Assembly (NCBI RefSeq): GCF_902497895.1 | Contig: NZ_CABVHQ010000002.1 | Span: forward strand, 1-64,000 | Length of the DNA stretch: 64,000 nucleotides | Source: Pseudomonas fluorescens | GTDB taxonomy: Bacteria; Pseudomonadota; Gammaproteobacteria; Pseudomonadales; Pseudomonadaceae | Direction: 5' to 3' | Shown: piece after piece, positions 27,378-40,070 of the stretch | How the letters are laid out: each line of letters begins with the position of its first letter | Numbering within the stretch: position 1 is the first letter of the stretch | Made by a program: the position numbers and the translations under genes | The notes under the pieces: model-generated | Told to the model about the DNA's origin: nothing | The model's database searches: none | The model's input: only the letters and a program-made list of their open reading frames with translations

Positions 27378-29774
27378 CTAATCCAGCGGCACTCGCACGC
27401 TCAACGTCGTGCCTTCGCCCAGTTCACTTTCCAGCGACAGACTGCCGCCCATGATCAACACCCGCTCGCGCATGCCGACCACACCAAACGAAGTCGACCG
27501 GCCAGTGGTCGGGACGAAGCCCTGACCATCGTCGCTGACCGTCAGGCATAAATCATCGCCTTCCAAGGTCAGGCTAAGTTCCACAGTATGCGCCTGAGCA
27601 TGGCGCATGACATTGGTCAGCGCCTCCTGCAGGATCCGAAACAAACCAATGGCCTTGGCGTCGCTGAGGGCCGGCAGGTTGTCCGGCACCTGTACCAGGC
27701 ACGGGATCTGCGTGCGCGCCTCGAAACGTCGCGCCTGCCACTCGATGGCCGAAGCGATCCCCGCATCGAGAATCGGTGGCCGCAGTGCCGTGGCAACATC
27801 GCGCACCAGCTGGAATAACTGGGCGATCAGGCGTTTCATGCTGTTGAGCCGTTCGTTCAAGCCCGGATCAAGCTGCGCGTAAGCCAGCTCGCACATCGAG
27901 GTTTCCAGCTTGAGCACGGTCAACATCTGCCCCAGCTCATCGTGAACTTCCCGGGCGATACGAGCCTTTTCCTCTTCCCGCACGCTTTCCAGGTGAGCGG
28001 ACAACTCGCGCAACTGCTCGCGGGAACTGGCCAACTCCAGTTCGATACGCTTGCTTTCGCTGATGTCCCAGACAATCCCGTCCCAGACCACCGCGCCGTC
28101 CTCCAGACGCCGAGTGATTGCCTTGATCTCCGCCCAGCGCTGCTCACCCTGGCGGGTCACGATGCGTCCTTGCCAGGACCAGTCTTTGTCGGTATCCAGG
28201 GCCTGATCCTGGGTCTGGTGGTAGCTGGCCTTGTCGTCCGGGTGGACCAGGCTGCGCAAACCTTTGTCGCGTTGACTGAGTGTCGCCGGGGAATAACCCA
28301 CCAGGCTTTCACTGCCTTCACTGATATAGGCGAAGTCGATCTGCCCGGTGACTGGTGCCCGCTCCAGACGAAACACCAGCCCCGGGACATTCGCGGCGAT
28401 GCCTTGCAGGCGCGCCTCGCTTTCCTGCAAGGCGGCCAGGGCCCGACGACGCTCGGTGACATCGTTGAGATAGACCACCAGGTACTCACCATCGCGAAAG
28501 CGCATGAAACTCAGCGATACGTCAGTGGGCAGAATACTGCCGTCGGCCCGCACGCAGTGGGTCTCAAAACTCTGTGGTCCTTCCTCACTGGCGCGGGCGC
28601 GCTTCCACAGGGTCAGCCAGCGGTCCATGTTCAAGCCAGGTTCGAAGTCGATCAAGGGTCGGTCGATGACGCCACCCGGGGCATAACCGAGCATCGATTC
28701 TGCGGCCCGATTGGCATAACGGACATGACTGTCCCAGTTGACCCAGAGGATGCCCACCGTGCTTTGATCAATGGAAAACTGCGTCAGGCGCAAGGCTTCT
28801 TCGCTGGCCTCGCGCTGGGCGATGTCTTCCCTGGCGGCCAGCAACCGCTGCTCAAGGCTGCTTTGCTGGCGGCGCTGCCAGGCGACGATGGCCATGCAGC
28901 TGAACAACAACACCGCCAGCAACAGACAGAGGTTCTGCCAAAAGCCTCGCGACTCGACCAGGCGTGGATACTTGGGTTGCAGCCAGCGATTGTGCAGCTG
29001 TTCCAGATCCTTCGCCGCAATGGCATGCAGCGCCCTTTCAACGATCCCTGCCAGCTCGGGCCAATCACGTCGTGTAGCGATCCGCAGCAATTGCGGCAGA
29101 CCGATATCACCGACCACCACCAGATCGGCGAATTCCGTCTCGGCGGACAAGCGACCGAGCTGCGCTTCATCAACCACCGCATATCGGGCCTGCTGGCTCA
29201 ACAGCAGTTGCAGCGCCTGGCGCTCCAGGGGGACACCTTGCAGATTGAGATTGGCGTAGGTACTGCGCAGATAATCGGCGACTGTACTGGGCATGCGCAC
29301 CGCGACACGGGTCTGGCTATCGAGCCGTTCCAGCTCAACCGCGCCGGCCTCCTTCTGAGCGCTGACGATCAGCTGCGGAACACGCATATAGGGATCGGAG
29401 AACTGCCAGAGTTTCAACCCCGTGGGGGTTTGACTCAGGCCTGGGGCGATGTCGACTTCACCCTTGCGCACAGCGGCTTCCAACTGGGCCTGATCGGCAA
29501 AGTTATGCCATCTGAGCTCGACCTGAAGGGCTTTGGCCAGCCATTGCATCAGCTCGACGTTGGCCCCGGACAAGCGCTGCAAGCGGCGATCGAACTGGGC
29601 ATATGGCGCTTGCAGCACCAGCCCTACCCGCAATTCGGGGTGTTGCTCGAGCCAGCGACGCTGTTCGGCATTCAACTGCGCGACAGGAACATGGGGCGCA
29701 GGCGCAGGCGTTGCTGCTGCCATCAAGGGCAGGCAAAAACAGCCGATAACCAACAGGCAGCGAAAACGCATCAT
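27378..29774 (-). CDS. agtS: Sensor histidine kinase with periplasmic solute-binding domain, AgtS-like
   Basis: Membrane sensor for the adjacent regulator. The roughly 798-residue product has a signal peptide (about 1-20), one SBP_bac_3-type periplasmic domain (about 35-265), a membrane helix (about 275-297), two PAS/PAC modules (about 330-580), the HisKA_3 dimerisation helix with REVHDELGQ (His near residue 609) and an HATPase with QEALTNVMRHA (N box) and SDDGQGF. The NarL-type kinase matches the NarL-type regulator. Start ATG 29774 is one of three options (GTG 29786, ATG 29774, ATG 29771). A direct amino-acid ligand is expected. Confidence 0.85.
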   Translation of the reverse strand: MMRFRCLLVIGCFCLPLMAAATPAPAPHVPVAQLNAEQRRWLEQHPELRVGLVLQAPYAQFDRRLQRLSGANVELMQWLAKALQVELRWHNFADQAQLEAAVRKGEVDIAPGLSQTPTGLKLWQFSDPYMRVPQLIVSAQKEAGAVELERLDSQTRVAVRMPSTVADYLRSTYANLNLQGVPLERQALQLLLSQQARYAVVDEAQLGRLSAETEFADLVVVGDIGLPQLLRIATRRDWPELAGIVERALHAIAAKDLEQLHNRWLQPKYPRLVESRGFWQNLCLLLAVLLFSCMAIVAWQRRQQSSLEQRLLAAREDIAQREASEEALRLTQFSIDQSTVGILWVNWDSHVRYANRAAESMLGYAPGGVIDRPLIDFEPGLNMDRWLTLWKRARASEEGPQSFETHCVRADGSILPTDVSLSFMRFRDGEYLVVYLNDVTERRRALAALQESEARLQGIAANVPGLVFRLERAPVTGQIDFAYISEGSESLVGYSPATLSQRDKGLRSLVHPDDKASYHQTQDQALDTDKDWSWQGRIVTRQGEQRWAEIKAITRRLEDGAVVWDGIVWDISESKRIELELASSREQLRELSAHLESVREEEKARIAREVHDELGQMLTVLKLETSMCELAYAQLDPGLNERLNSMKRLIAQLFQLVRDVATALRPPILDAGIASAIEWQARRFEARTQIPCLVQVPDNLPALSDAKAIGLFRILQEALTNVMRHAQAHTVELSLTLEGDDLCLTVSDDGQGFVPTTGRSTSFGVVGMRERVLIMGGSLSLESELGEGTTLSVRVPLD

Positions 29775-29848
29775 CTGAAGTCTCACACCCTGACAAATAC
29801 TGACTAACCCATTAGGCTGCCGGAATTACTTCTGGCCTGGAACATCCA

Positions 29849-30847
29849 ATGCCCCCTGTCTACCGCTCGGCACTGCCTGCATTGTGCCTGTCGCTGATCC
29901 TGCCTTGTGCGTTTTCAGTCGAGGCCGCCGACCCGGCTCCCGCCACTGTGGAAAAAACCGCAGAAGAACAGCCGCTGGAGCGCCAACCGTTGCTTGAGCG
30001 CAGCCAGGAAGTGGCGGCAGCCCTCGAGCGCCAAATCCCGCAGCAGGAGCAACAGCAGTTGGTGGCCGGCAGCGACAGTTTCCTCGCGCTCTGGAAACCG
30101 GCCAATACCAGCGAACCTCGCGGTGCGGTGATTATCATCCCGGGCGCAGGCGAAACAGCTGACTGGCCTCAAGCAATCAGCCCATTGCGGCGAAAACTGC
30201 CGGATGCCAACTGGGGCAGCCTGAGTATCAGCTTGCCGGATCTGCAAAGTGCCGCCAGCCAGCCGCGGATTGTCGAAGTCGCGCCCGCCCCGGCCCCGGC
30301 GGACACTAGCAGCAAAAGTGCCAGTACTGCCGCGCCTAAACCCATCGAACAAGCGGCCGGCGGTGAGGCGGATGTCGCTGACCGTGCCACCACCGAAACT
30401 TCCGAAGAGCAGTTCAAGGCTGACGCCGAGCGGATCTTCACCCGAATCGATGCGGCGATCGCCTTTGCCGAACAGCAGAACGCACGCAGCATCGTCCTGT
30501 TGGGCCATGGCACGGGGGCTTATTGGGCGGCACGTTACCTGAGCGAGAAGCAACCCTCGCAGATAGAGAAGTTTGTGATGGTCGCCGCACAAAAGCCGCT
30601 CAATGGCCAACCGGAACTGGCGGAACTGGCGTCGACCCTGAAAGTGGCAACCGCCGACTTCTTCTATAAGGACAAGGCGCAGACGCGCGACGCAGCGTTG
30701 CAACGGCTGCAAGCGAGCAAACGCTTGAAGAGCGCGAACTTTACCCAGATCTCCTTGAATGCATTGCCCGGAAACAGCGCCGCCGAACAAGAGCAGCTGT
30801 TTCGGCGCATTCGCGGCTGGCTGAGCCCGCAGCACAGCGGCAGCTGA
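29849..30847 (+). CDS. DUF3530 family exported alpha/beta-hydrolase-like protein
   Basis: Function unknown. The 332-residue product has a signal peptide (about 1-26), a Glu/Gln-rich segment, and an alpha/beta-hydrolase-like fold with VIIIPGAGETADWP (about 93-106) and VLLGHGTGAYWAARYL (about 214-229). The latter has Thr in the GxSxG nucleophile position (GHGTG), so catalytic activity is doubtful. It has an Ala/Pro/Ser-rich linker mid-protein. It is divergent from the sensor kinase. Confidence 0.75.
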   Translation: MPPVYRSALPALCLSLILPCAFSVEAADPAPATVEKTAEEQPLERQPLLERSQEVAAALERQIPQQEQQQLVAGSDSFLALWKPANTSEPRGAVIIIPGAGETADWPQAISPLRRKLPDANWGSLSISLPDLQSAASQPRIVEVAPAPAPADTSSKSASTAAPKPIEQAAGGEADVADRATTETSEEQFKADAERIFTRIDAAIAFAEQQNARSIVLLGHGTGAYWAARYLSEKQPSQIEKFVMVAAQKPLNGQPELAELASTLKVATADFFYKDKAQTRDAALQRLQASKRLKSANFTQISLNALPGNSAAEQEQLFRRIRGWLSPQHSGS

Positions 30848-30889
30848 TCGCCCCTTCCCATGCCAGTCAGTTAAGGCGGTACGCGAACC

Positions 30890-31020
30890 GTAGCAGCTGG
30901 CGAAGCCTGCGTTCGGCTGCGCAGCAGTCGTAAATCCTGCTTGCACGGATTATCTGGAATACCGCAGTGCCTGATTTTACGACCGCTTCGCAGCCGAACG
31001 CAGCCTTCGGCAGCTGCTAC
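30890..31020. repeat. Long REP-type inverted repeat, GTAGCAGCTG family
   Basis: Left arm GTAGCAGCTGGCGAAGCCTG...GTCGTAAATC and right arm GATTTTACGACC...CAGCTGCTAC, about 48 bases each with mismatches. The same family recurs at 62357-62486. It lies between the convergent DUF3530 and DnaJ-type genes. Confidence 0.75.
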
Positions 31021-31074
31021 GGCATTGGGGCAAGCTCGCGAAGACTGCATCAAGGGCAACGCAAAATTCGCCTG

Positions 31075-31842
31075 CTAACGAAAATCCCGCCGCTGGCGAA
31101 TCAACGCATACGCATTGTGCAACTCACGAGTCTTCGCGGTGGCCTCCTGCACCTGAGACGGATTGGCCCCACTGCCGGCAATCTTGTCCGGGTGATGGCG
31201 GCTGAGCAGGCGCCGGTAAGCACGCTTGATCTGTGAAGGCTCACTGGTGGCCGAGACGCCCAGCACTCGCAAAGCCTCCTGATAAGCCCCGCCACTGTTA
31301 GCCAGCGGTTTTCTATGGGGTTCGTATTCACCGGCCAGCGCTTGCACCTGCTGCGGTGTCCAGCCCAGCCATTTGCCCCATAGCTTGATCAGATCACGCT
31401 CGGCGCTACTGGCCCGGCCATCAGCCCAGACCATCCGCCAACAAGCGCGCAACACACCCTCTGCCGCATGCGGCTGAACACTCAGGCGCCGTAGATAGCC
31501 GCGCAAGCGATCACGCCCGGACTTGCCTCGGTTGAACGCAGCGATTGCGCGATTGCGCGCCGACTCATTCATTTCCAGCGCACGCATCTCCTGACGAGCC
31601 TGCTGAATATGGCCCTCGACTACCTGGCCATCGCACTTGGCCAGGCGCCCCAACAAGACGAATAACAGCTCATCATTGCGCAGCGCCGCACGCCCACCCC
31701 AACACTCGCGCAGCTGCGCCCAGCTCTGCAGCTGCAGACGCCGGTCCAGTGCCTGCCCCAATAATGCACCGAGCATGGCCCCCGGAATGCTGGCTATGAG
31801 AAAGCCCGCTCCGGCTCCGATCAGAGTCCCTGGCCATAACAT
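31075..31842 (-). CDS. djlA: DnaJ-like co-chaperone with TerB domain, DjlA type
   Basis: Membrane-linked Hsp40-type protein. The 255-residue product has an N-terminal glycine-rich membrane segment (about 5-27, with GAGAGFLIASIPGAMLGALLG), a TerB-like helical domain (about 50-165) and a C-terminal J-domain with the signature HPD in LSRHHPDKI (about 217-225). This is the DjlA architecture. It stops near the REP element and starts 1 base from the murU stop, so it is likely the third gene of amgK-murU-djlA. Confidence 0.8.
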   Translation of the reverse strand: MLWPGTLIGAGAGFLIASIPGAMLGALLGQALDRRLQLQSWAQLRECWGGRAALRNDELLFVLLGRLAKCDGQVVEGHIQQARQEMRALEMNESARNRAIAAFNRGKSGRDRLRGYLRRLSVQPHAAEGVLRACWRMVWADGRASSAERDLIKLWGKWLGWTPQQVQALAGEYEPHRKPLANSGGAYQEALRVLGVSATSEPSQIKRAYRRLLSRHHPDKIAGSGANPSQVQEATAKTRELHNAYALIRQRRDFR

Positions 31843-31843
31843 A

Positions 31844-33540
<1,697 letters not shown>

Positions 33541-33670
33541 TGCAAGGGTCTCCGACGGCGCTAGCCGTCAAGCGGGTCATGCTTTATTATCCAGCATCTT
33601 TTTCAGACCATCGAGAGGCGTGCGGCCCCCACCGCGGGCAGATGGCACGCAGGAAGCCCGGACTAATAAG

Positions 33671-36469
33671 ATGGCATTGAAATCCCCCGCGTTTCGTAAA
33701 AAATTTCCGTTGTTGGTTACCGGCAGTCTGCTGGCCCTGCAACCTCTAGCCACTCAGTTCGTGGTCGCCGCGGAACAGTATGACTGCTCAGTCTCTGCTT
33801 CGGGTGCCTGGGACTGTGCGCCGAAATCCAACGCCCCTCAATTGCCACCACGTCCCGTGCATAGCGCAGACGCGGTCAGCGCACCCGGCGAGACCCCGAC
33901 GGACAGCGGCGCCGGCGACGAAACCGTTGCCAAGACCACGCTGGTCACCGAGGCCAAGGGCCGCGGTCTGAAGTCACGCAGTGCCGACTACAGCCACCTC
34001 GACTGGGTGCCCCGCGAGAATCTCACCGCTGCACAATTGGCCGAGACGGGTCCTTATTGCTCTGGCTCCTATGTCGAACCCATTCGTCCTGGCATGAATG
34101 ACAAGACGGATAAAAAAGACGCTCCGACCTTTATCGGTGCCAAAGCCTCGCGTTACGAGCAAGAAAAACAAGTCGCTACCCTGGCTGGTGACGTGGTCAT
34201 GCGTCAGGGCAGCATGCAGGCCGAGGCCGACGAGGCCAGCCTGTACCAGACGGAAAACCGCGGTGAGCTGAGCGGCAACGTGCGCGTTCGCGACAACGGC
34301 GCGCTGCTGGTCGGCGACCACGCCGATGTGCAACTCGACACCGGCGAGGCCAAGGTCGACAACGCTGAATACGTGCTGCACAAGTCACGTGTGCGCGGCA
34401 GCGCGCTGTATGCCAAACGTGCCGAGAACGCCATCATCCGTCTCAAGGATGGTACGTACACCACGTGCGAACCGGACAGCAATGCCTGGCAGCTCAAGGG
34501 TAACAACATCACCCTGAACCCGGCGACCGGCTTCGGTACCGCGACTAACGTGACCCTCCGGGTCAAAGACATCCCGGTGCTCTACACCCCGTACATCTAT
34601 TTCCCGATCGATGACCGTCGCCAGTCCGGCTTCCTGCCGCCGACTATTGGCTCCGGCAGCGATACCGGCTTCCTGCTGGTGACCCCGTACTACTTCAACA
34701 TTGCACCGAACTACGATGCCACCTTGTATCCGCGCTATATGAGCAAGCGCGGGCTATTGATGGAAGGCGAATTCCGTTACCTGACCAAGGGCAGTGAAGG
34801 TCAGTTCGGCGGCGCGTACCTCAACGACGAGAATGACGACCGCAAACTGCAGTCCGACTACGAAAAAACCCGTTACATGCTCAACTGGCAGCACAAGGGC
34901 GGGCTGGATTCGCGTGTACTGACCGAAGTCGACTACACCGACATCAGCGATCCTTATTACTTCCAGGATCTGGAAAGCGATCAGATCGGCATCAAAACCA
35001 GCGACTACGTGAACCAGCAAGGTGCCGTCAGCTACCGTGGCGACAACTACACCGCGCGGATCAACGCACATGCCTATGAATTGGCGACTGTCTCGGATAT
35101 CACGCCCTATGACCGCTTACCGCAGATCACCTTCAACGGTGCACTGCCGTACCACCCAAGCGGGCTGGATTTTGACTACAAGACTGAAGTCGTGCGGTTT
35201 GATCGGGATCTGAAAACCGGCAACTACGTTGATCAAGACGGTGTCGCGGCGCCGCGGCTCGATAGGAACGTTCAGGGTCTGGCACGCGCCAACGGCAACC
35301 GTCTCGATCTCGAACCGGGCGTCAGCCTGCCGCTCAATTGGACGTATGGCTTCCTGAAACCATCGCTCAAGTACAAATATACCCAGTATGATCTTGACCT
35401 CGACGGAACAGGTAAAGATCAGATCGCCTTGCAGAATGCCGAAGGTGATCGTCTCAATGGCACCTTCAGCCAGAATCAAAACCGAGGCGTGCCGATTGCC
35501 AGCATCGACAGCGGCCTGTATTTCGACCGCAATACCCAGTGGTTCGGCAAGAATTACCGCCAAACCCTGGAACCGCGCCTGTTCTATCTCTATGTCCCGG
35601 AGAAAGACCAGGCCGACATTCCGGTATTCGACACCGGCGAAAGTACGTTCAACTACTCCTCGCTGTTTCGCGAAAACCGCTTCTCCGGTTCCGACCGTGT
35701 CGGCGACGAAAACAAGCTGTCGCTGGGCATAACCAACCGCTGGATCGAAGAAAACGGCTTCGAACGTCAAACCATCAGCGTCGGTCAGGCCCTGTATTTC
35801 AAGGACCGCGAAGTTCAGTTGCCGGGTATCGATGCAAAAACCCGCGAGGATGCACACTCCAGCGTTTCACCCTATGCGCTTGAGTACGCCTACCGCTTCA
35901 ACCGCGACTGGCGCGCCACCGCTGACTACAACTGGGATCCGGACAGCGGCAGCCCTCGCTCGGGCAGCGCGATGTTCCACTACCAGCCGGAAGACAACCC
36001 GAACAAGGTCATCAACGCCGGTTATCGTTATCGCAACGACCAGATCCGCTACGACCAGACCACCGGTACGTGGCAGGTTGGCGGCGGCGATTACGGTGTT
36101 GAAGGCCAGCCAGGCTTCGTGAAGGACTACTACAAGATCAAACAGCACGACTTCTCGGTGATGTGGCCGATCGTGCCGCAATGGAACGCCATCAGCCGCT
36201 GGCAGTATGACTACAACCGCAACCGTACCCTGGAAGCCTTCGGTGGTTTCGAGTACGACAACTGCTGCTGGAAACTGCGCCTGATCAACCGTTACTGGAT
36301 CGACTATGACGAGTTCAGTCAGGACGCTCCGCAAAACGAAAAAGGCGACCATGGCGTCTTCCTCCAAATTGTTCTGAAGGGGCTTGGTGGCGTTGTTGGC
36401 TCCAAAGTAGAGAGCTTCCTCGACAAAGGCATTCAAGGTTATCGTGAACGTGAAGACCAAGCTTTCTGA
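33671..36469 (+). CDS. lptD: LPS-assembly protein LptD
   Basis: Outer-membrane translocon that inserts LPS with LptE. The 932-residue precursor has a signal peptide (about 1-33), a Cys pair in [13 protein letters not shown] (N-terminal), a jellyroll OstA domain (about 165-310, with [17 protein letters not shown]), and a 26-stranded barrel; the adjacent Cys pair YDNCCWKL (about residue 860) provides the disulfides to the N-terminal cysteines. It is larger than the E. coli protein (784) because of an N-terminal extension typical of pseudomonads. ATG 33671 is chosen. It overlaps surA by 26 bases. Confidence 0.95.
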   Translation: MALKSPAFRKKFPLLVTGSLLALQPLATQFVVAAEQYDCSVSASGAWDCAPKSNAPQLPPRPVHSADAVSAPGETPTDSGAGDETVAKTTLVTEAKGRGLKSRSADYSHLDWVPRENLTAAQLAETGPYCSGSYVEPIRPGMNDKTDKKDAPTFIGAKASRYEQEKQVATLAGDVVMRQGSMQAEADEASLYQTENRGELSGNVRVRDNGALLVGDHADVQLDTGEAKVDNAEYVLHKSRVRGSALYAKRAENAIIRLKDGTYTTCEPDSNAWQLKGNNITLNPATGFGTATNVTLRVKDIPVLYTPYIYFPIDDRRQSGFLPPTIGSGSDTGFLLVTPYYFNIAPNYDATLYPRYMSKRGLLMEGEFRYLTKGSEGQFGGAYLNDENDDRKLQSDYEKTRYMLNWQHKGGLDSRVLTEVDYTDISDPYYFQDLESDQIGIKTSDYVNQQGAVSYRGDNYTARINAHAYELATVSDITPYDRLPQITFNGALPYHPSGLDFDYKTEVVRFDRDLKTGNYVDQDGVAAPRLDRNVQGLARANGNRLDLEPGVSLPLNWTYGFLKPSLKYKYTQYDLDLDGTGKDQIALQNAEGDRLNGTFSQNQNRGVPIASIDSGLYFDRNTQWFGKNYRQTLEPRLFYLYVPEKDQADIPVFDTGESTFNYSSLFRENRFSGSDRVGDENKLSLGITNRWIEENGFERQTISVGQALYFKDREVQLPGIDAKTREDAHSSVSPYALEYAYRFNRDWRATADYNWDPDSGSPRSGSAMFHYQPEDNPNKVINAGYRYRNDQIRYDQTTGTWQVGGGDYGVEGQPGFVKDYYKIKQHDFSVMWPIVPQWNAISRWQYDYNRNRTLEAFGGFEYDNCCWKLRLINRYWIDYDEFSQDAPQNEKGDHGVFLQIVLKGLGGVVGSKVESFLDKGIQGYREREDQAF

Positions 36470-37766
36470 TTCTCTGCGCCCGCTGCTGCTGGGTGCATTG
36501 CTACTGGGCACCGCGGCCAACGCTGCGGTACAGTCCATCGATAAGGTGGTGGCCATCGTCGATAACGACGTGGTCATGCAGAGCCAACTGGACCAACGGG
36601 TTCATGAGGTTCAGCAAACCATCGCCAAGCGCGGTGCTGCCGCGCCGCCACCTGGTGTACTGGATCAGCAAGTGCTCGAGCGCCTGATCGTCGAAAACCT
36701 GCAACTGCAGATCGGCGAGCGTTCCGGCATCCGCATCACCGATGAGGAGCTGAACCAGGCGATCGGCACCATTGCCCAGCGCAACAACATGTCCGTGGAA
36801 CAGTTCCGCATCGCTCTGACTCGCGACGGCCTGTCTTATGAAGACGCTCGTGATCAGGTTCGTCGCGAGATGATCATCAGCCGGGTCCGCCAGCGTCGCG
36901 TGGCTGAGCGCGTGCAGGTATCGGAGCAGGAAGTGAAGAACTTCCTCGCCTCGGACTTGGGCAAGATGCAGCTGTCCGAAGAGTTCCGCCTGGCCAACAT
37001 CCTGATCCCGACCCCGGAAAGCGCCAACTCTGAAGCGATTCAGAACGCCGGGCGTCAGGCTGCCGATGTTTATCAGCAACTCAAGCAAGGCGCTGATTTC
37101 GCTCAGCTGGCAATCGCCAAATCCGCCAGTGAAACCGCGCTGGAAGGCGGCGACATGGGCTGGCGTAAAGCCGCACAACTGCCACCGCCGTTCGATCGCA
37201 TGCTCAGCAGGATGGCGGTGGGTGACATCACCGAGCCGATGCGCACCCCGGGTGGCTTCATCATTCTGAAAATCCTGGAAAAACGCGGCGGCGAGACTCA
37301 GGTGCGTGACGAAGTGCATGTCCGCCATATCCTGATCAAACCCAGCGAAATTCGTAGCGAAGAAGAAACCCGGCGTCTGGCGGAGAAACTCTACGAGCGA
37401 ATTGAATCCGGCGAAGACTTTGCCGAACTGGCGAAAAGCTTTTCGGAAGATCCGGGCTCTGCCCTCAATGGCGGCGACCTGAACTGGATCGACCCGAACG
37501 CCCTGGTGCCTGAATTCCGCGCGGTAATGGCCGGGACCCCTCAGGGTCAGCTGTCGAAACCGTTCAAAAGCCCTTACGGCTGGCACGTCCTGGAAGTCCT
37601 CGGCCGGCGCGCCACCGACAGCACCTCCCAGGCCCGTGAACAGCAAGCGATGACCGTATTGCGTAACCGCAAATACGACGAAGAGCTGCAGACCTGGCTG
37701 CGTCAGATCCGTGACGAAGCCTACGTTGAAATCAAGCTCCCTGGCGCTGACCAGGCGCCGCAGTGA
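36444..37766 (+). CDS. surA: Periplasmic peptidyl-prolyl isomerase and chaperone SurA
   Basis: Escorts outer-membrane proteins such as LptD through the periplasm. The 440-residue precursor has a signal sequence (about 10-28, [18 protein letters not shown]), the SurA N-domain (about 29-175) and two parvulin PPIase domains (about 186-285 and 297-397; [11 protein letters not shown]). The start is GTG 36444 (alternative GTG 36450), inside the end of lptD. The pdxA start overlaps its stop (GTGA), so lptD-surA-pdxA-rsmA are likely translationally coupled. Confidence 0.92.
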   Translation: MNVKTKLSDSLRPLLLGALLLGTAANAAVQSIDKVVAIVDNDVVMQSQLDQRVHEVQQTIAKRGAAAPPPGVLDQQVLERLIVENLQLQIGERSGIRITDEELNQAIGTIAQRNNMSVEQFRIALTRDGLSYEDARDQVRREMIISRVRQRRVAERVQVSEQEVKNFLASDLGKMQLSEEFRLANILIPTPESANSEAIQNAGRQAADVYQQLKQGADFAQLAIAKSASETALEGGDMGWRKAAQLPPPFDRMLSRMAVGDITEPMRTPGGFIILKILEKRGGETQVRDEVHVRHILIKPSEIRSEEETRRLAEKLYERIESGEDFAELAKSFSEDPGSALNGGDLNWIDPNALVPEFRAVMAGTPQGQLSKPFKSPYGWHVLEVLGRRATDSTSQAREQQAMTVLRNRKYDEELQTWLRQIRDEAYVEIKLPGADQAPQ

Positions 37767-38752
37767 ACCCCAAGCGTTTCGCGCTGACACCCGGCGAGCC
37801 GGCCGGCATAGGTCCTGACCTGTGCCTGCTGCTCGCCTCGCAGCCCCAGCCATACCCCCTGATAGCCATTACCAGCCGCGACCTGCTCCTTGAGCGGGCC
37901 GCGCAACTGGGTGTGGCTGTCGACCTGCTGGCGGTGACTCCAGACAGCTGGCCGGACTCACCGGCTCCGGCCAACAGCCTGTATGTCTGGGATACCCCGC
38001 TACAGGCCAAAGTCATTGCCGGACAACTGGACAAGGCCAACGCCGGGTTCGTGCTCCAGACCCTGACTCGCGCGGCCCAAGGCTGTGTCGACGGGCATTT
38101 TGCCGGCATGATCACCGCGCCCGTGCATAAAGGCGTGATCAACGAGGCAGGGATACCCTTCTCGGGTCATACCGAATTCCTTGCCGACCTGACCCACACT
38201 GCCCAAGTCGTGATGATGCTCGCCACCCGCGGTCTGCGCGTAGCCCTGGTCACCACTCACCTGCCCTTGCGGCAGATTGCCGATGCGATCACCCCGGAAC
38301 GCCTGGAGCGAGTGACGCGGATCCTGCACGCCGACCTGCAGCAAAAGTTCGGTATTGCCCAGCCGCGCATCCTGGTCTGCGGGCTCAACCCCCATGCTGG
38401 CGAAGGCGGGCATCTGGGCCATGAAGAAATCGACATCATCGAACCTACCTTGGAGCGTCTGCGCAGTGAGGGCATGGATCTACGCGGCCCCCTGCCTGCC
38501 GACACTCTGTTTACCCCCAAATATCTGGAGCACTGCGATGCAGTGCTGGCGATGTACCACGACCAGGGCCTGCCCGTACTGAAATACAAAGGTTTCGGTG
38601 CCGCAGTCAATGTGACCCTCGGTCTGCCAATTATCCGCACCTCAGTCGACCATGGAACCGCCCTGGATCTGGCCGGTAGCGGAAAAATCGACACCGGCAG
38701 CCTGCAAGTCGCCCTGGAAACCGCCTACCAGATGGCCGAGACCCGTTTATGA
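37763..38752 (+). CDS. pdxA: 4-hydroxythreonine-4-phosphate dehydrogenase
   Basis: NAD-dependent step of the DXP-dependent vitamin B6 pathway. The 329-residue product has the N-terminal [13 protein letters not shown] (about 8-20), SGHTEFL with the metal-binding His (about 134-140) and [15 protein letters not shown] (about 264-278). It begins with GTG at 37763, overlapping surA by 4 bases, and overlaps rsmA by 4 bases (ATGA). The surA-pdxA-rsmA-apaG-apaH order is conserved in gamma-proteobacteria. Confidence 0.95.
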   Translation: MNPKRFALTPGEPAGIGPDLCLLLASQPQPYPLIAITSRDLLLERAAQLGVAVDLLAVTPDSWPDSPAPANSLYVWDTPLQAKVIAGQLDKANAGFVLQTLTRAAQGCVDGHFAGMITAPVHKGVINEAGIPFSGHTEFLADLTHTAQVVMMLATRGLRVALVTTHLPLRQIADAITPERLERVTRILHADLQQKFGIAQPRILVCGLNPHAGEGGHLGHEEIDIIEPTLERLRSEGMDLRGPLPADTLFTPKYLEHCDAVLAMYHDQGLPVLKYKGFGAAVNVTLGLPIIRTSVDHGTALDLAGSGKIDTGSLQVALETAYQMAETRL

Positions 38753-39567
38753 CCGAACACTACCAACACCGGGCGCGCAAGCGTTTCGGCCAGAACTTCC
38801 TGCACGACGCTGGGGTGATCGACCGCATTCTGCGCGCCATTCACGCCCGCCCTGAAGACCGCCTGCTGGAAATCGGCCCGGGCCAGGGCGCATTGACCGA
38901 AGGCCTGCTCGACAGCGGCGCACAGCTGGATGTTGTTGAGCTGGACAAGGATCTGATCCCGATCCTCAATCAACAGTTCGCTGGCAAAAGCAATTTCAAC
39001 CTGCATCAAGGCGACGCCCTGAAGTTCGACTTCACCAGCCTCAATGCCGCGCCCAGCAGCCTGCGAGTAGTCGGCAACCTGCCGTACAACATCTCCACCC
39101 CGCTGATTTTCCACCTGCTGCGCAACGCCAGCCTGATCCGCGACATGCACTTCATGCTGCAAAAGGAAGTGGTCGAGCGCCTGGCAGCGGGCCCTGGCGG
39201 CGGTGACTGGGGCCGCTTGTCGATCATGGTTCAGTACCATTGCCGGGTCGAACACCTGTTCAATGTCGGCCCGGGTGCATTCAACCCGCCGCCAAAAGTC
39301 GATTCGGCGATTGTCCGCCTGGTGCCCCACGCCGTTCTGCCGCACCCGGCCAAGGATCATCGCCTGCTCGAGCGCGTTGTTCGCGAAGCCTTCAATCAGC
39401 GTCGCAAGACCCTGCGCAACACCCTCAAAGCCTTGCTCAGCAATGCCGAGATAGAAGCCGCGGGCGTCGATGGCAGCCTGCGCCCGGAACAGCTCGACCT
39501 GGCCGCGTTTGTCCGCCTGGCCGACAAGCTGGGCGAACAAGTTGCCGAGACGCCCAGCCTCAGCTGA
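38749..39567 (+). CDS. rsmA: 16S rRNA dimethyladenosine transferase RsmA/KsgA
   Basis: Dimethylates A1518 and A1519 of 16S rRNA, a late ribosome-assembly checkpoint. The 272-residue product has RFGQNFLHD (about 10-18), the AdoMet loop [13 protein letters not shown] (about 42-54) and [10 protein letters not shown] (about 110-119, catalytic NLPY). Note the symbol rsmA is also used in pseudomonads for the unrelated RNA-binding regulator CsrA; ksgA avoids confusion. Confidence 0.96.
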   Translation: MTEHYQHRARKRFGQNFLHDAGVIDRILRAIHARPEDRLLEIGPGQGALTEGLLDSGAQLDVVELDKDLIPILNQQFAGKSNFNLHQGDALKFDFTSLNAAPSSLRVVGNLPYNISTPLIFHLLRNASLIRDMHFMLQKEVVERLAAGPGGGDWGRLSIMVQYHCRVEHLFNVGPGAFNPPPKVDSAIVRLVPHAVLPHPAKDHRLLERVVREAFNQRRKTLRNTLKALLSNAEIEAAGVDGSLRPEQLDLAAFVRLADKLGEQVAETPSLS

Positions 39568-39689
39568 CACGCCATTATCGTTTTCGGGTAAGACACCAGG
39601 CGCCATGTCTGGTTTACTACCCGATACTTGGCCTAGACTGATCTCATCAGTTATGTCCCGCGCTTCGCTTTGCTTTTAAGGCCTTTTGC

Positions 39690-40070
39690 ATGTCCGATCC
39701 TCGTTATAAGGTCGACGTCAGCGTCGTCACCCGCTATCTGGCAGAACAATCGTTACCCGAGCAAAATCGTTTTGCCTTCGCCTACACCATTACCATCAAG
39801 AACAACGGCCAGATATCGGCCAAGTTGCTCTCACGGCACTGGGTCATCACCGATGGCGACGGGCATGTCGAAGAGGTCCGCGGTGCGGGCGTGGTCGGTC
39901 AGCAACCGTTGATCGGGGCTGGCGAAAGCCATACCTACAGCAGCGGCACGGTGATGACCAGCCGCGTAGGTACCATGCAGGGCAGTTATCAGATGCTCGC
40001 CGAAGACGGTAAACACTTTGACGCTATCATCGCGCCATTTCGGCTCGCGGTGCCCGGAGCCCTGCATTAA
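39690..40070 (+). CDS. apaG: ApaG (Co2+/Mg2+ efflux protein family)
   Basis: Fibronectin type III-like beta-sandwich protein; its function is still unclear and the efflux name is historical. The 126-residue product shows the conserved [25 protein letters not shown] segment (in part, about 50-70) and [16 protein letters not shown] (about 89-104). It is preceded by TTGGCC-N17-TTATGT (about 39627-39655), a possible promoter. Its TAA stop overlaps the apaH ATG (TAATG). Confidence 0.92.
   Translation: MSDPRYKVDVSVVTRYLAEQSLPEQNRFAFAYTITIKNNGQISAKLLSRHWVITDGDGHVEEVRGAGVVGQQPLIGAGESHTYSSGTVMTSRVGTMQGSYQMLAEDGKHFDAIIAPFRLAVPGALH

Noticed and set aside
27942..29807. 621-codon open frame antisense to the AgtS-like kinase
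   Set aside because: It lacks domain motifs and covers the well-supported kinase in the opposite direction.
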